A stretch of DNA of 64,000 bases from Persicimonas caeni (GCF_006517175.1 NZ_CP041186.1:4987074-5051073); one strand, 5' to 3'. Counted from the stretch's first letter, positions 1 through 12,291 are shown. Program-made: numbers and translations. Notes: generated by a model not told the origin, from the letters alone.

Positions 1-2
1 GG

Positions 3-167
3 CTCGCTCGTCGGGGGATCGACGCCCAGATCGTTGTCGGTTTTCGAAAGCGCGGGACCCTCGAGGGGCACGCCTGGCTCGAGTTGCAACTGTCCGGAGG
101 CCCGAGCACCCTCTTCAAAGGCTTCGAAGACGGCTACCGCGAGTCGTTTCGCGAGGCCGCGGCGTGA
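3..167 (+). CDS. Lasso-peptide biosynthesis B2 protein, C-terminal end (partial)
   Basis: Only the last 54 codons are in the window; the gene starts to the left. The frame reads LARRGIDAQIVVGFRKRG, then GHAWLEL, and ends FREAAA. This is the pattern of the transglutaminase-like core of lasso-peptide B2 leader proteases, in which an (R)RGI.A..V.G.R strand precedes the catalytic His of a HAW.E motif. B2 proteins cleave the leader from lasso precursor peptides together with B1 and the cyclase. The stop TGA overlaps the GTG start of the next gene (GTGA), so the two are probably translationally coupled. The Cys nucleophile and the rest of the cluster lie outside the window, so function is by family only. 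Confidence 0.7.
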   Translation, partial: LARRGIDAQIVVGFRKRGTLEGHAWLELQLSGGPSTLFKGFEDGYRESFREAAA

Positions 168-1315
168 CACGAGGACGCACCAACGAAGCGTTTCCGATCA
201 ACGCTCCGATCACCTCGCTGGTCTCCCGTAGGATAGTGGAGGGAGGCTCTCGCCAACCCCGGGCCCCCGAACTCCTCATCCACCGGGCTGCCGAGCGCGG
301 CGTCTTTCCCTTGATCTATCGTGTTCTCCTCGGGCGCGAAGGCGAGCTTCCACACGCGGCTCGTCGCTACTGGATCGAGCATGGGGCGCGTCTGGGACTC
401 TATCGCACGGAGCTGGCGCGTGTGCACGAGGCGCTCGAGCACATCACACCCGTGGTCGTGCTCAAGGGAGAGCCGCTGTCGGTCCTGCTGTACGGAGATC
501 CTCGGCTGCGGAATACCACCGATTTGGATTTGCTGAGCGCTCCCGAAAGCCTCCCCCAGGCAATCACAGCCCTCGCCGAGCTCGGCTATCGTCCAACGGA
601 CGGCCCGAAGGCTAAGACCTGGGCCAGCAATCAATGCGCCCTGCTGCACGAGACCTACGGCACCCTTATTGAATTGCACTGGCGGATCGCCTTTCCCTAT
701 CTGCCCAGCCCAGAGATCAGCCAATTGCTGCGCGAGACGATCGCGGTCGAGATCGGCGATCGCACCTACCGCTCGCTTCGCCCCGAGTTGCTCTTTTTCC
801 AGCTCTGTTACCATTTCCACCAGCATCGCGGGTTTCTGAAGGGGCTATTGGACATCACCGGCTGGATCGATCGCTTCGAGAGTTCTGCAGATCTAGACGA
901 GATCCGTGCGATGGCCGATCGGCTGGGCCTGAACGGGCTGATCCAGTGGCCGCTACACGTCCTGAACCTCTTCACGGGCCATAAGAGCCGGCTTTACGAG
1001 CCAACAGCGGACCCTTTTGTTCGGGCCTGGGCTGCATGGACGGCTGCCAAGCTGGAGCGCGACTTCATCGAGTTGCGGCCACGGACGCGGGTCGAGAGGT
1101 GGCTGGATGAACAGAGTTTTGGCGCCAAATTGGTCACTTCCATGCTCCAGGGGGCGAGTATGACGGTAGCTGATGGGATCTTCCCGAAGATCTCCACCGC
1201 CGTTCGCCCGGTGATCTTCGGCCCGCACCGGCTCGGAAGGGGCCTGTTTGGGGCCTTGGAGCGCCTGGGGGCGGTCGATCGCGACCGGCTTTACGAGTCG
1301 CGGATACTTGGCTGA
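164..1315 (+). CDS. Nucleotidyltransferase-fold family protein (NTP_transf_5 type)
   Basis: This 383-residue protein starts at GTG 164, overlapping the preceding stop. Residues ~96-124 read VVLKGEPLSVLLYGDPRLR followed by NTTDLDLL, the glycine-containing strand and D.D metal motif of the uncharacterised nucleotidyltransferase family often found beside lasso-peptide or asparagine-synthetase-like genes. The C-terminal half is helical and has no clear motif. The reaction is unknown; in some lasso clusters a relative is thought to act in tailoring of the peptide. Neighbourhood and coupling to the B2 gene support a role in that pathway, which is inference. It is the last gene of its transcript: a strong promoter for rpsL starts right after it. 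Confidence 0.75.
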   Translation: MTRGRTNEAFPINAPITSLVSRRIVEGGSRQPRAPELLIHRAAERGVFPLIYRVLLGREGELPHAARRYWIEHGARLGLYRTELARVHEALEHITPVVVLKGEPLSVLLYGDPRLRNTTDLDLLSAPESLPQAITALAELGYRPTDGPKAKTWASNQCALLHETYGTLIELHWRIAFPYLPSPEISQLLRETIAVEIGDRTYRSLRPELLFFQLCYHFHQHRGFLKGLLDITGWIDRFESSADLDEIRAMADRLGLNGLIQWPLHVLNLFTGHKSRLYEPTADPFVRAWAAWTAAKLERDFIELRPRTRVERWLDEQSFGAKLVTSMLQGASMTVADGIFPKISTAVRPVIFGPHRLGRGLFGALERLGAVDRDRLYESRILG

Positions 1316-1324
1316 AGCCTACAC

Positions 1325-1352
1325 TTGACAAGCCTTCGGAAAGCTCTATTAT
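1325..1352 (+). promoter_or_regulatory. sigma70-type promoter for rpsL
   Basis: A perfect -35 TTGACA (1325-1330), a 16-bp spacer and -10 TATTAT (1347-1352). It lies right behind the nucleotidyltransferase gene and 153 bp before rpsL, leaving a leader of about 145 nt. The ribosomal superoperon therefore has its own start and does not depend on an upstream rpoBC transcript. Confidence 0.7.
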
Positions 1353-1505
1353 CCCGCCTCCTAAAGTCCGCTCGTCCCGCGTGTGCGAAATTCGAACTCG
1401 TGCAGGTGTGTTTTGGCGTGCGGAGAAGAGTTTGACGCACAGACAGTGGCCCTGAGCTGCAGTGGCGACAGGCCCGCGCAATGTGAATCTTACAGGTAGA
1501 AGCAG

Positions 1506-1877
<372 letters not shown>

Positions 1878-1925
1878 GCAGCCCCTTTGCGGCTGTGGAG
1901 CGGCGGTCAAAACAGAACAGGTTAG

Positions 1926-2399
<474 letters not shown>

Positions 2400-2782
2400 T
2401 CACCGCGGGCTCTTCGTAGGGGGCGGCCTTCCGCGTCGCCCCCGAGCCCCCGGCCCCCTTGGCTGCGCCCGCCTGGCTTCCTCCGCCAGCACCTCGGGAT
2501 ACTTGCAGTCTCCTGAGTTCACTTGACATTTGTGGCGTAATCCTGATGATGCGCCCGAAGAATGCTCGAGTTCGCGCACTCCTCCGGCGACGGTGGAGCA
2601 GGTTTATCTGTATCGGCGGAATTCCGGTCGGTCGCGCGGCGTTTGTGGGCAAGCAGGCGAAAAGCCTTTCGTAACAAGACACAGTGAGTCGCCTTGGCGT
2701 CGACCTCCCCACCGAAGTGGGGCGCGGGCGCGGGGGCGAAAATCGAACCAGATAGATTCTCTAGACAAGGCAGGGATCAAAG
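2400..2782 (+). other. rpsG-fusA intergenic region with hairpin and possible promoter
   Basis: No gene is visible in these 383 bp. A GC hairpin, GGGGGCG (2419-2425) with CGCCCCC (2437-2443) and an 11-nt loop, lacks a T-tract. A possible promoter for fusA is TTGACA at 2523-2528 with a weak GATGAT -10 at 2545-2550 (16-bp spacer). A Shine-Dalgarno AGGGA at 2772-2776 serves fusA. Confidence 0.4.
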
Positions 2783-4918
2783 GTGGGACGCAGTATACCT
2801 CTTAGGCGAGTTCGCAATATCGGCATCATGGCGCACATCGATGCCGGCAAAACGACCATGACCGAGCGCGTGCTCTACTACACGGGCGTCTCTCACAAGA
2901 TTGGTGAGACGCACGAGGGCACGTCCGAGATGGACTGGATGGATCAGGAGCGTGAGCGTGGCATCACCATTACGAGTGCTGCGACCACCTGCTTCTGGCA
3001 GATGAACAACGAAAACTACCGCATCAACATCATCGACACCCCCGGCCACGTCGACTTCACGATGGAAGTCGAGCGTTCGCTGCGCGTGCTCGACGGTGCT
3101 GTGGCGGTGTTCTGCTCGGTTGGCGGCGTCGAGCCGCAGTCCGAGACGGTGTGGCGCCAGGCCAACCGTTACAACGTCCCGCGCATGGCGTTCGTCAACA
3201 AAATGGACCGTACCGGCGCGAATTTCGAGAACGTCGTGCAGCAGATGCGCGATCGTCTCAACGCCAACCCGGTGCGCATGCAGATCCCCATTGGCAAGGA
3301 AGACCACTACAAAGGTGCGGTCGACCTGGTCAAAATGCAGGCGATCGTGTGGAAGGAAGAGAACCTCGGCGCCGAGTACGAGTACGTCGAGATTCCGGAA
3401 GATATGATGGAAGCCGCTGAAGCCGCTCGTGAAGAGCTGGTCGCCGCGGCCGCTGACTTCAGCGAAGACATCATGATGAAGTACCTCGAAGGAGAGGAGA
3501 TCTCCGAGAAGGAGCTTCATGATGCCATCCGTCAGGGCACCCTCGATCTCGAGATCGTGCCGGTCTTCTGCGGTACCGCGCTCAAGAACAAGGGCGTCCA
3601 GCCGGTGCTCAACGGCGTCGTGCAGTATCTGCCGGCTCCGATCGACATCCCGCCGGTCCAAGGTGTGACTCCGGACGCGTTCCGTCGCATCACCGAGCAG
3701 CACGTCGAGGCGACCGAAGAAGACCAAATGACCCGTCAGGCCGACGATGATGCTCCGTTCTCGGCGCTGGCATTCAAGATCATGACCGATCCCTACGTCG
3801 GTCACCTGACGTACTTCCGCGTCTACTCGGGTACGCTCGAGTCGGGAAGCTACGTCTACAACTCGACCAAGGACCAGCGCGAGCGCGTGGGTCGTATCCT
3901 CCGCATGCACGCTAACAAGCGTGAGGAGATCGACGACGTCCTCGCTGGCGACATCGCCGCGGCCGTCGGTCTGCGTAACACCACCACCGGTGACACGCTG
4001 TGCGACGAGAACGAGCCGATCGTCCTCGAGGCGATGGACTTCCCGGATCCGGTCATCGAGATTGCCGTTGAGCCGAACACCAAGGCCGACCAGAGCAAGC
4101 TGAGCGAGTCGCTTCAAAAGCTCGCCGCCGAGGACCCGAGCTTCCGCGTGCACGTCGACGACGAGACCGGCCAGACGATCATTGCTGGTCAGGGTGAGCT
4201 CCACTTGGAGATCATCGTCGACCGCCTGCTCCGCGAGTTCAAAGTCGAGGCGAACGTCGGTAAGCCGCAGGTCTCGTACCGCGAGAAGATCACCAAAGAG
4301 ATCGAGCACCGCGAGCGCTACAAGAAGCAGTCCGGTGGTAAGGGTATGTTCGCCGATGTGTACCTGCGCATCGAGCCCCTCGAGCCGGGCAGTGGCATCG
4401 AATTCGAAGAGACCATCAAAGGTGGTTCGGTGCCGAAGGAATTCTTCAACGCCGTCGAGCAGGGCGTGCGTGAAGCCGCCGAAGGTGGCGTGCTGGCCGG
4501 CTTCCCGCTGGTCGACGCCAAGATCACGCTGTACGACGGGTCGTACCACGAGGTCGACTCGAGCGAGATGGCGTTCAAGATCTGCTCGTCGATCGGCTTC
4601 AAGAAGGCCGCGCGCAAAGCAGGCGCCGCTCTCCTCGAGCCGATCATGGCCGTCGAGATCGTCACCCCCGAAGAGTTCATGGGCGATGTCATCGGCGACC
4701 TCAACGGCCGTCGAGGCAACGTCCTGGGCATGAACCCGCGCAGCGGCGCTCAGGTTATCGACGCCGAAGTACCGCTGTCGGAGATGTTCGGTTACTCGAC
4801 CGATCTGCGAAGCCGTACGCAGGGCCGCGCGAACTACACCATGCAGTTCTCGCACTATGATACCGTCCCGAAGAACATCGCGGACGAGATCATCGAAAAG
4901 GCCACTGGCGGCGCCTGA
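2783..4918 (+). CDS. fusA: Translation elongation factor G
   Basis: 711 residues; a GTPase that drives translocation and, with RRF, recycling of ribosomes. The GTG start at 2783 gives [21 protein letters not shown] lies 6 nt upstream. G motifs are present: AHIDAGKTT (P-loop), DTPGHVDFT and NKMDR, with the RGITI switch I. Domain IV contains YREKITK and the domain V end reads [15 protein letters not shown]. The gene ends just before a strong hairpin and is followed by tuf, the usual str order. Confidence 0.97.
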   Translation: MGRSIPLRRVRNIGIMAHIDAGKTTMTERVLYYTGVSHKIGETHEGTSEMDWMDQERERGITITSAATTCFWQMNNENYRINIIDTPGHVDFTMEVERSLRVLDGAVAVFCSVGGVEPQSETVWRQANRYNVPRMAFVNKMDRTGANFENVVQQMRDRLNANPVRMQIPIGKEDHYKGAVDLVKMQAIVWKEENLGAEYEYVEIPEDMMEAAEAAREELVAAAADFSEDIMMKYLEGEEISEKELHDAIRQGTLDLEIVPVFCGTALKNKGVQPVLNGVVQYLPAPIDIPPVQGVTPDAFRRITEQHVEATEEDQMTRQADDDAPFSALAFKIMTDPYVGHLTYFRVYSGTLESGSYVYNSTKDQRERVGRILRMHANKREEIDDVLAGDIAAAVGLRNTTTGDTLCDENEPIVLEAMDFPDPVIEIAVEPNTKADQSKLSESLQKLAAEDPSFRVHVDDETGQTIIAGQGELHLEIIVDRLLREFKVEANVGKPQVSYREKITKEIEHRERYKKQSGGKGMFADVYLRIEPLEPGSGIEFEETIKGGSVPKEFFNAVEQGVREAAEGGVLAGFPLVDAKITLYDGSYHEVDSSEMAFKICSSIGFKKAARKAGAALLEPIMAVEIVTPEEFMGDVIGDLNGRRGNVLGMNPRSGAQVIDAEVPLSEMFGYSTDLRSRTQGRANYTMQFSHYDTVPKNIADEIIEKATGGA

Positions 4919-4943
4919 TCTCGGCATCGTCAGCCTAAAATAA

Positions 4944-4989
4944 GCAGGAAAACGCCTCAATCGTACTGATTCAGGCGTTTTCCTGCGTT
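4944..4989 (+). terminator. Long hairpin between fusA and tuf
   Basis: Perfect 14-bp arms GCAGGAAAACGCCT (4944-4957) and AGGCGTTTTCCTGC (4973-4986); inside them AATC pairs with GATT, leaving a 5-nt loop. Only a short GTTT follows, so it may be a partial terminator, an attenuator or an RNA-processing site reducing flow from fusA into tuf. Confidence 0.65.
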
Positions 4990-5005
4990 TGAGGGGCTTG
5001 GACAG

Positions 5006-5033
5006 TTGAAATTTAGCGCTCGAGATGTAAGAA
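5006..5033 (+). promoter_or_regulatory. Possible promoter for tuf
   Basis: TTGAAA (5006-5011), 16-bp spacer, TAAGAA (5028-5033), just after the fusA hairpin and 139 bp before tuf. It fits sigma70 only loosely; position after a terminator-like hairpin is the main support. Confidence 0.35.
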
Positions 5034-5171
5034 CCGGCGCGTCGTGAACGAGCCGACTCGGAGGGTCGCATCGCCGGCCTCCCGCTCGTGCCAAACATTC
5101 AGAAGACTCTAGCAACGCCTGCGAGCGATCGGCTGTCGACCGCTCGACGGAGCAATCGAAAGGAGACCAAA

Positions 5172-6365
<1,194 letters not shown>

Positions 6366-6485
6366 GCACGGCGATCCTTGCGGCCCCTGCAGGAAGCTGA
6401 AATGCCTCTTGATCTGAGGCAAGGCTTCTTGTAGGGTCCGCGCTCCCGCCTGACGACAGCCGGGATTTTTCCAGAATGACTGACG

Positions 6486-6528
6486 CGACTTCATGCGTTG
6501 TTCGTCGACTCGTGAAGTCGTTTTGTTT
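6486..6528 (+). terminator. Intrinsic terminator between tuf and rpsJ
   Basis: CGACTTCA (6486-6493) pairs with TGAAGTCG (6513-6520), extended by a G-C and a G-U pair, and is followed at once by TTTTGTTT. A smaller hairpin, TGCCTC/GAGGCA, lies at 6403-6421. It separates the str and S10 groups, or acts as an attenuator in an S10 leader. Confidence 0.65.
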
Positions 6529-6600
6529 CGAGAACAGGTTCACGCTGCGCTGGCCGAGCCAATCGGATACCGGCGGGCCAACGCAGACTCAGGGTGAGTC

Positions 6601-6909
6601 ATGGCAAACGACAAGATTCGCATCAAACTCAAGGCGTACGACCACACGCTGCTCGACGCCTCGGCAGCCGAAATCGTCGAGACCGCGCGCCAGACCGGCG
6701 CACGCATCTCCGGTCCGGTGCCGCTTCCGACCCGCGTTCGTCGCTGGACGGTGCTTCGTGGTCCTTTCAAGGACAAGAAGTCTCGCGAGCAGTTCGAGAT
6801 GCGCACACACAAGCGCCTGCTCGACATCCACGAGCCGACCCAACAGACCCTCGACGCGCTGATGCGTCTGGATCTGGCGGCCGGCGTGGACGTAGAAATT
6901 AAGACCTGA
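6601..6909 (+). CDS. rpsJ: 30S ribosomal protein S10
   Basis: 102 residues; a component of the 30S head and, as NusE, of the antitermination complex with NusB. Diagnostic stretches are [20 protein letters not shown] and [12 protein letters not shown]. The ATG at 6601 follows GGTGAGTC. The next gene is rplD only 110 bp on: rplC, which normally lies between them, is missing, and no L3-like sequence can be read in the gap in any frame. Confidence 0.98.
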   Translation: MANDKIRIKLKAYDHTLLDASAAEIVETARQTGARISGPVPLPTRVRRWTVLRGPFKDKKSREQFEMRTHKRLLDIHEPTQQTLDALMRLDLAAGVDVEIKT

Positions 6910-7019
6910 TCTGGCACATCGCAGCTGTCGGGCATCGGGCTCGCCGGCTGTGGCCAGGTCGCTTCACCACACTCTTTCGCGCGGTCGAGCTCGAACCAGA
7001 CCGGCGCAGGAGTCGAAAG

Positions 7020-7670
7020 ATGAAATTTGACGTTGTTGATCTAAAAAACGAAAAGGTCGGCGACGCTGACCTTGACGACGCGATTTTCGCCGCCCCGGTG
7101 CGCGAATACCTCTTTTGGGAAGTCGTCAATTGGCAGCGCGCTCGTCGCCGCGCCGGCACCCACAAAGTCAAGGGTCGCTCGGAAGTCCGCGGTGGCGGTA
7201 AGAAGCCCTGGCGCCAGAAAGGCACCGGGCGCGCCCGTCACGGCACCATCCGCTCCCCTCTGTGGGTGGGCGGCGGTACCGTTCACGGTCCTTCCCCTCG
7301 TGATTACAGTTACTCGATGCCGAAAAAGAAGCGCAAAGCCGCGCTTCGTTCGGCGTTGAGCATGAAGGCTCGCGACGGCCAACTTCGCGTCGTCGACAGC
7401 CTCGAATTCCCCGAGATCAAAACCAAGTTCGCCGCCCAGGTCCTCGAGACCCTCGAGGCTCCCAGCGCGCTGTTCGTCGACGCGACCAGCCGCGACGAGG
7501 AGACCAACGCGGTTGCTCACAACGACAAGCTTCGCCTGTCCGTGCGCAACCTCAAAGACGCCAAGTACCTCGCCAGCGAGGGACTCAACGTCGAGGACGT
7601 GCTCCGGTACGACGTACTGGTTCTGAGTCAACAAGCACTCGACCACATCCAAGAGGTCCTGAAGCGATGA
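7020..7670 (+). CDS. rplD: 50S ribosomal protein L4
   Basis: 216 residues. L4 lines the exit tunnel and in enterobacteria also represses the S10 operon through its leader RNA. The tunnel loop [20 protein letters not shown] and the ARHG..RSP segment are clear. The stop TGA overlaps the rplW ATG (ATGA), so the two are translationally coupled. It follows rpsJ directly because rplC is absent. Confidence 0.97.
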   Translation: MKFDVVDLKNEKVGDADLDDAIFAAPVREYLFWEVVNWQRARRRAGTHKVKGRSEVRGGGKKPWRQKGTGRARHGTIRSPLWVGGGTVHGPSPRDYSYSMPKKKRKAALRSALSMKARDGQLRVVDSLEFPEIKTKFAAQVLETLEAPSALFVDATSRDEETNAVAHNDKLRLSVRNLKDAKYLASEGLNVEDVLRYDVLVLSQQALDHIQEVLKR

Positions 7671-7984
7671 CTACTCCATACGACATCATCATTCGCCCGG
7701 TGATGACCGAAAAGAGCACCGAGATTCTCGAGCTGGAGAACAAGGTGACCTTCCGGGTGAAATTCGAAGCCAATAAGCCCCAGATCAAAGACGCCGTCGA
7801 GCGACTCTTCGACGTCAAGGTCGACCGCGTGAACACGATGATCATGCCTGGCAAGCCCAAGCGGGTCGGTCGCTTCTTCGGACGCCGCAAGGCTTGGAAG
7901 AAAGCGGTCGTTCAACTGGCCGAAGGCGAGATGATCGACTTCTACGCGCTCGAAGATGCCGGCGAAGAGCACGGCGTCGTCTGA
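7667..7984 (+). CDS. rplW: 50S ribosomal protein L23
   Basis: 105 residues. L23 sits at the tunnel exit and is the docking site for trigger factor and SRP. The start [17 protein letters not shown] and the later [20 protein letters not shown] match the family. Coupled to rplD by a 4-bp overlap, 71 bp before rplB. The acidic tail AGEEHGVV is slightly longer than usual. Confidence 0.97.
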   Translation: MTTPYDIIIRPVMTEKSTEILELENKVTFRVKFEANKPQIKDAVERLFDVKVDRVNTMIMPGKPKRVGRFFGRRKAWKKAVVQLAEGEMIDFYALEDAGEEHGVV

Positions 7985-8055
7985 GATTACTGAGGTGACT
8001 CGAGATTCGCGGCCGGGCCCCTGCGGCCCGACGCGCGATTGAGGGAGAAGCAAAG

Positions 8056-8895
8056 ATGGGAACTAAAAATTACAAGCCGACAGCGCCGGGTCGCCGTTTC
8101 GCCCGCCTGCAGGACTTCGACGAAGTCACGAAGGGCGCGCCGGAAAAGGGCCTGACTCAGGCGCTCACCAAGAGCGGCGGCCGAAACAACAAAGGTCGCA
8201 TGACGGTGCGTCGTCGCGGCGGTGGCCACAAGCGCCGCTACCGTACGATCGACTTCAAGCGCAACAAAGTCGGTGTTCCGGCCAAAGTTGCCGCGATCGA
8301 ATACGATCCGAACCGCTCGGCGTTCATCGCGCTGCTGCACTACGCAGACGGTGAGAAGGCCTACATCCTGGCCCCGCAGAAGCTCAAAGTGGGCGACGAG
8401 ATCGTCTCGAGCAAGAATGCGGACATCACCCCGGGCAACGCGCTCAAGCTCAAGCACATGCCGGTCGGTACGGTCGTGCATAACGTCGAGCTCAAGCCTG
8501 GTAAGGGCGGCCAAATGGCCCGCTCGGCCGGCTGCTGGGCCCAGTTGATGGCAAAAGAGGGTAAATACGGCCTCATGAAGCTGCCTTCGGGCGAGCTTCG
8601 CCGTGTGCTCCTCGAGTGCCGCGCGACTGTCGGTTCGGTGAGCAACCGCGAGCACGAGAATGTGTCGCTGGGTAAGGCGGGTCGTGCCCGCTGGCTCGGA
8701 CGCCGTCCCAGTGTACGTGGTGTCGCCATGAACCCGATCGACCACCCCCACGGTGGTGGTGAGGGTCGGACCGCCGGTGGCCGCCATCCGGTCACCCCGT
8801 GGGGTAAAGGGACCAAAGGTCTCAAAACCCGCAAGAACAAGCGGACCGACAAGTTCATTCAGCGTCGCCGCAAGACGAAAAAGAAAAAAGGTTGA
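8056..8895 (+). CDS. rplB: 50S ribosomal protein L2
   Basis: 279 residues. L2 is needed for subunit joining and peptidyl-transferase assembly. The conserved block [13 protein letters not shown], containing the critical His, and the N-terminal YKPTAPGRR.. start are present. The lysine-rich C-terminus ends [13 protein letters not shown] 8056 with GGGAG upstream. Followed after 49 bp by rpsS. Confidence 0.98.
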   Translation: MGTKNYKPTAPGRRFARLQDFDEVTKGAPEKGLTQALTKSGGRNNKGRMTVRRRGGGHKRRYRTIDFKRNKVGVPAKVAAIEYDPNRSAFIALLHYADGEKAYILAPQKLKVGDEIVSSKNADITPGNALKLKHMPVGTVVHNVELKPGKGGQMARSAGCWAQLMAKEGKYGLMKLPSGELRRVLLECRATVGSVSNREHENVSLGKAGRARWLGRRPSVRGVAMNPIDHPHGGGEGRTAGGRHPVTPWGKGTKGLKTRKNKRTDKFIQRRRKTKKKKG

Positions 8896-8944
8896 GTTGA
8901 CGGCGGCCTCTTAGCAGGTCGCCCCAACCACACAGGAGATAGAC

Positions 8945-9229
8945 GTGCCACGTTCAATTAAGAAAGGCCCGTTCGTAGACGACAGCATTCTGAAGAAGGT
9001 TCGCAAGGCCAAAGAGGCCGGCGACCGCCGCGCCATCAAGACCTGGAGCCGCCGCTCGATGATCGTGCCCGAATTTATCGGCATGACCTTCGCGGTGCAC
9101 AACGGTCGCGAGTTCGTTCCGGTGTTCGTCACCGAGAACATGGTCGGCCACAAGCTGGGCGAATTTGCGCCCACGCGGACCTTCTACGGACACATTTCCG
9201 ACAAGAAGGGTAAGCTTCGCGGTCGGTAA
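8945..9229 (+). CDS. rpsS: 30S ribosomal protein S19
   Basis: 94 residues. S19 is in the 30S head and contacts A-site tRNA and S13. GTG start at 8945 preceded by AGGAGAT. Motifs: [25 protein letters not shown] and [13 protein letters not shown]. The 96-bp gap to rplV is longer than usual for this pair. Confidence 0.97.
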   Translation: MPRSIKKGPFVDDSILKKVRKAKEAGDRRAIKTWSRRSMIVPEFIGMTFAVHNGREFVPVFVTENMVGHKLGEFAPTRTFYGHISDKKGKLRGR

Positions 9230-9325
9230 TGCCGTCCAAGCGGGCTCACGGTTGGCAAGTCGGGCGGGGGCCAGATGGGTCCTCGCCAGTCACGATTCCG
9301 ATTTTGAAAGTTTTGAGTCAGAGCC

Positions 9326-9688
9326 ATGGGTAAAAATAATCAAGGACACCGGGCCAATACGGCCAAGGCTCGTAACGTCCGTATCGCGCCGCAGAAGGCT
9401 CGACCGGTCATCGACCTGGTCCGAAATAAGCCGATTTTGGAGGCGCTCGACATTCTGCAGTTCACGCAGAAAAAAGCCGCACCGATCATCGCCAAGGTGA
9501 TCGAGTCGGCGTTGCACAACGTCGAGCACAGCGACGAGCTAGACTGGGATGTCGACGAGTTGATCGTCGCGCAGGCCTACGTCGACGAAGGCCCGACGCT
9601 GCGCCGCTTCAAGCCGCGGGCGATGGGACGCGCCACTCGTATCAACAAGCGAACCAGTCATATTACCGTGGTGCTCGAGCCGCGCTAA
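9326..9688 (+). CDS. rplV: 50S ribosomal protein L22
   Basis: 120 residues. L22 reaches into the exit tunnel with a beta hairpin, here [18 protein letters not shown], the macrolide-sensitivity loop in intact form. The N-terminal [18 protein letters not shown] is diagnostic. ATG 9326. Followed 20 bp later by rpsC with a strong Shine-Dalgarno. Confidence 0.97.
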   Translation: MGKNNQGHRANTAKARNVRIAPQKARPVIDLVRNKPILEALDILQFTQKKAAPIIAKVIESALHNVEHSDELDWDVDELIVAQAYVDEGPTLRRFKPRAMGRATRINKRTSHITVVLEPR

Positions 9689-9708
9689 AAAGCCTCTAGG
9701 AGGTCGTT

Positions 9709-10350
9709 TTGGGTCAAAAAGTACATCCAACAGGATTTCGCCTCGGAATCATTCGACCGTGGACGTCGAAATGGTATGCCGAGAAGAACTACGCCGACTG
9801 GTTGCACGAGGATCTGCGCATCAAGGAGTTCCTCTACAACCGGCTCAAGCACACCGGTGTGAGCAACATCGAGATCGAGCGCATGGCCAAGAAGGTCAAG
9901 GTCACGATCCACACGGCCAAGCCGGGGATCGTGATCGGTAAGCGCGGCAGCGGCATCGAAGGGCTCAAAAACGAGCTCAAGAAGCAGACCGACTGTGAGA
10001 TCTTCCTGAACATCCAGGAAGTGCGCAAAGCCGAGCTCGACGCCAAGCTCGTCGCCGAAGGCATCGCCACTCAGCTCGAGCGGAGGGTCAGCTTCCGCCG
10101 CGCGATGAAGAAGGCGGTCCAGACGGCGATGAAGTTCGGCGCCAAAGGCATCCGCGTGAACTGCGCCGGTCGCCTTGGTGGAGCCGACATGGGCCGTCGC
10201 GAGTGGTATCTCGAGGGTCGCGTTCCCCTGCACACGCTGCGGGCGGACATCGACTACGGCCTCGCCGAAGCCAAGACCACCTACGGCATCATTGGTGTCA
10301 AGGTTTGGATCTTCAAAGGCGAAGTCCTCGAAGCCGAAGCTAGATTTTAA
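9709..10350 (+). CDS. rpsC: 30S ribosomal protein S3
   Basis: 213 residues, toward the short end of the family. S3 forms part of the mRNA entry tunnel with S4 and S5. The start is a rare TTG at 9709 ([13 protein letters not shown]), supported by AGGAGG at 9698-9703. The KH-domain motif [15 protein letters not shown] and the C-terminal [13 protein letters not shown] are clear. Its usual partner S4 is not encoded in this cluster. Confidence 0.97.
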   Translation: MGQKVHPTGFRLGIIRPWTSKWYAEKNYADWLHEDLRIKEFLYNRLKHTGVSNIEIERMAKKVKVTIHTAKPGIVIGKRGSGIEGLKNELKKQTDCEIFLNIQEVRKAELDAKLVAEGIATQLERRVSFRRAMKKAVQTAMKFGAKGIRVNCAGRLGGADMGRREWYLEGRVPLHTLRADIDYGLAEAKTTYGIIGVKVWIFKGEVLEAEARF

Positions 10351-10425
10351 TCGACGAGGCGCTCGCCTTGCGGGCGCCCGAAAGTGGTGCGCTCGCGCGT
10401 CGCTTTCACTACTAAGGAGTCAATC

Positions 10426-10842
10426 ATGCTGAGTCCGAAACGAGTACGGTGGCGCAAGCGCCAGAAAGGTCGCATGCGTGGCAAAGCCTACCGTGGGAGC
10501 AAGATCTCCTTCGGTAAATACGGCCTGGTCGCGCTCGACCCGCATCGGATCACCGCCCGACAGATCGAGGCGGCGCGTATCGCGATGAACCGTTATATCC
10601 GCCGTCAGGGCAAGATCTGGATTCGGATCTTCCCGGACAAGCCGATCACCAAAAAGCCTGCCGAAGTCCGAATGGGTAAAGGTAAGGGTAGCCCCGAAGA
10701 GTGGGTCGCCGTGGTCAAGCCCGGCCGGATCCTCTTCGAGATGGACGGCGTGCCGCGTGAAGTGGCCGAAGAAGCCTTCCGTCTGGCGAGCCACAAGCTT
10801 CCCGTTAAGACGAAATTCGCGGTGCGAGGAGAGACGCTATGA
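10426..10842 (+). CDS. rplP: 50S ribosomal protein L16
   Basis: 138 residues. L16 helps position A-site tRNA and organise the peptidyl-transferase centre. The start at ATG 10426 ([16 protein letters not shown]) is chosen by homology and AAGGAG at 10414-10419; the upstream in-frame extension from 10384 is unlikely. The conserved [15 protein letters not shown] block is present. Overlaps rpmC by ATGA. Confidence 0.97.
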   Translation: MLSPKRVRWRKRQKGRMRGKAYRGSKISFGKYGLVALDPHRITARQIEAARIAMNRYIRRQGKIWIRIFPDKPITKKPAEVRMGKGKGSPEEWVAVVKPGRILFEMDGVPREVAEEAFRLASHKLPVKTKFAVRGETL

Positions 10843-11039
10843 AAGCCGCCGAGCTCAGAGAAAAGAGTGATGACGAGCTGCGCGACCTCGAGCGCCAGGT
10901 GCGCGACGAGCTGTTTCGGCTGAAGATGAAGCACTTCACCGGCCAGCTTCAAAACGTCGCCGACATCCGCCAACGCAAGCGCGATGTCGCCCGCATCAAG
11001 ACTGTGCTGCGCGAGCGCGAAAGCGCCGCCGGCCAGTGA
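10839..11039 (+). CDS. rpmC: 50S ribosomal protein L29
   Basis: 66 residues. L29 lies next to L23 at the tunnel exit. Sequence [18 protein letters not shown], then LFRLKMKH and a typical C-terminal RRDIARIKTVL-like end. Translationally coupled to rplP by a 4-bp overlap. A 107-bp gap precedes rpsQ. Confidence 0.97.
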   Translation: MKAAELREKSDDELRDLERQVRDELFRLKMKHFTGQLQNVADIRQRKRDVARIKTVLRERESAAGQ

Positions 11040-11146
11040 CAAGCGCCCGAGTCAACCAGCCCCAACGGGTAATCGAGTAAGGGACCGGTGCTCGGTCGGG
11101 CGGCCTTCGAGGCTCGCCCGCCCACGGCGCCCCCAGGAGAACAAGT

Positions 11147-11425
11147 ATGGCCGAAGAGACGCAAACGGGTAGAGGTCGCAGCAAGACCCGCGTCGGCGAG
11201 GTCGTCAGCGACAAGATGGAGAAGACCATCGTCGTGGCGGTCACCCGACAGTACATGCACCCGAAATATAAGAAGTACGTTCGTAAGCAAAAGCGCTACA
11301 AAGTGCACGACGAAGAAAACGAATGTCGTGTCGGCGATCGCGTCCTCATCGAGGAAACGCGCCCGCTGTCGAAGCACAAGCGCTGGAAGCTCAAAGAAAT
11401 TATCGAAAAGGCACCCGTGGTCTGA
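11147..11425 (+). CDS. rpsQ: 30S ribosomal protein S17
   Basis: 92 residues. S17 is a primary 16S-binding protein of the 30S body. Motifs: [25 protein letters not shown] and [17 protein letters not shown] 11147 with CAGGAG upstream. Followed by rplN after 19 bp. Confidence 0.97.
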   Translation: MAEETQTGRGRSKTRVGEVVSDKMEKTIVVAVTRQYMHPKYKKYVRKQKRYKVHDEENECRVGDRVLIEETRPLSKHKRWKLKEIIEKAPVV

Positions 11426-11444
11426 ACGGGTCGCGAGGTCCAAA

Positions 11445-11813
11445 ATGATTCAGATGCAGACGAAACTGGCGGTGGCGGACAACTCCGGCGCCAAGAAGGT
11501 CCAGTGCATCAAAGTACTGGGCGGTTCGAAGCGTCGCTACGCATCGATCGGCGATGAAATCATCGTGTCGGTCAAAGAGGCGCTGCCGAATTCGAAGGTC
11601 AAGAAAGGCGACGTCGAGCGCGCTGTCGTCGTGCGAACCCGCAAGGAGATCGCCCGCGAGGACGGCACCTACATCCGGTTCGACGACAACGCTGCCGTGC
11701 TCATCGACAAGCTGGGACAGCCCCTGGGCACCCGCATTTTCGGGCCGGTCGCGCGCGAACTTCGGGGCCGCAACTATATGAAAATCATCAGCCTGGCGCC
11801 CGAGGTTCTCTGA
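11445..11813 (+). CDS. rplN: 50S ribosomal protein L14
   Basis: 122 residues, canonical. L14 forms inter-subunit bridges and binds the silencing factor RsfS. Starts at ATG 11445 ([17 protein letters not shown]); a longer in-frame reading from 11088 has no support. The C-terminal [19 protein letters not shown] is diagnostic. 50 bp before rplX. Confidence 0.97.
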   Translation: MIQMQTKLAVADNSGAKKVQCIKVLGGSKRRYASIGDEIIVSVKEALPNSKVKKGDVERAVVVRTRKEIAREDGTYIRFDDNAAVLIDKLGQPLGTRIFGPVARELRGRNYMKIISLAPEVL

Positions 11814-11863
11814 GCCGCGCGTGTCAGCCCCTGATACTACAGATAGAACTCGGGAGTTGTCCG

Positions 11864-12259
11864 ATGCATGTAAAGAAAGGAGATGAAGTAGTGGTTCTCT
11901 CCGGAAAAGACCGGGGCCTCCGTGGTGAGGTCCTCGAGGTCGATCCGAAGAAGAACCGCGTCAAGGTGGCTCGCCGCAACATGGTGGTCAAGCACCGTCG
12001 GCCCAACCCGCTGACCGGTGAGTCCGGTGCGCGTGTCGAGGTCGAGGGATGGCTGAACGCCTCCAACGTTGGCCTGTACAGCGAAGAGAAGGACGGGCCC
12101 GTGCGCACCGGCAAGAAGTTTGTCGGCAAAGGCGGCGAGTTGTACGACACGAAGAACGAAGCGGTCGACAGCTTCGGCGGTGAGCAGCCCGAGCGCATTC
12201 AGAAGGTGCGCGTGGGCAAGCAGACCGGTGAAGTCTTCGACGAAATCAAGACGGCCTAA
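11864..12259 (+). CDS. rplX: 50S ribosomal protein L24
   Basis: 131 residues, about 25 longer than the usual ~104. L24 initiates 50S assembly. The KOW motif KKGDEVVVLSGKDRGLRGEV starts the protein, followed by NMVVKHRRPNP. The extra length lies in the C-terminal half, after KFVGKGGELYDTKN, and is charged. A promoter lies just downstream, ahead of rplE. Confidence 0.95.
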   Translation: MHVKKGDEVVVLSGKDRGLRGEVLEVDPKKNRVKVARRNMVVKHRRPNPLTGESGARVEVEGWLNASNVGLYSEEKDGPVRTGKKFVGKGGELYDTKNEAVDSFGGEQPERIQKVRVGKQTGEVFDEIKTA

Positions 12260-12291
12260 ACGGTCCATGCCCGAAGTGGTGGGTTAGCGCC

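Noticed and set aside
134-826. A 230-codon minus-strand frame opposite the nucleotidyltransferase gene
   Set aside because: The + strand frame has the family motif and a coupled start; the minus frame shows none.
6910-7019. A hidden or fragmentary rplC
   Set aside because: The 110-bp gap is too short and shows no L3 motif in any frame.
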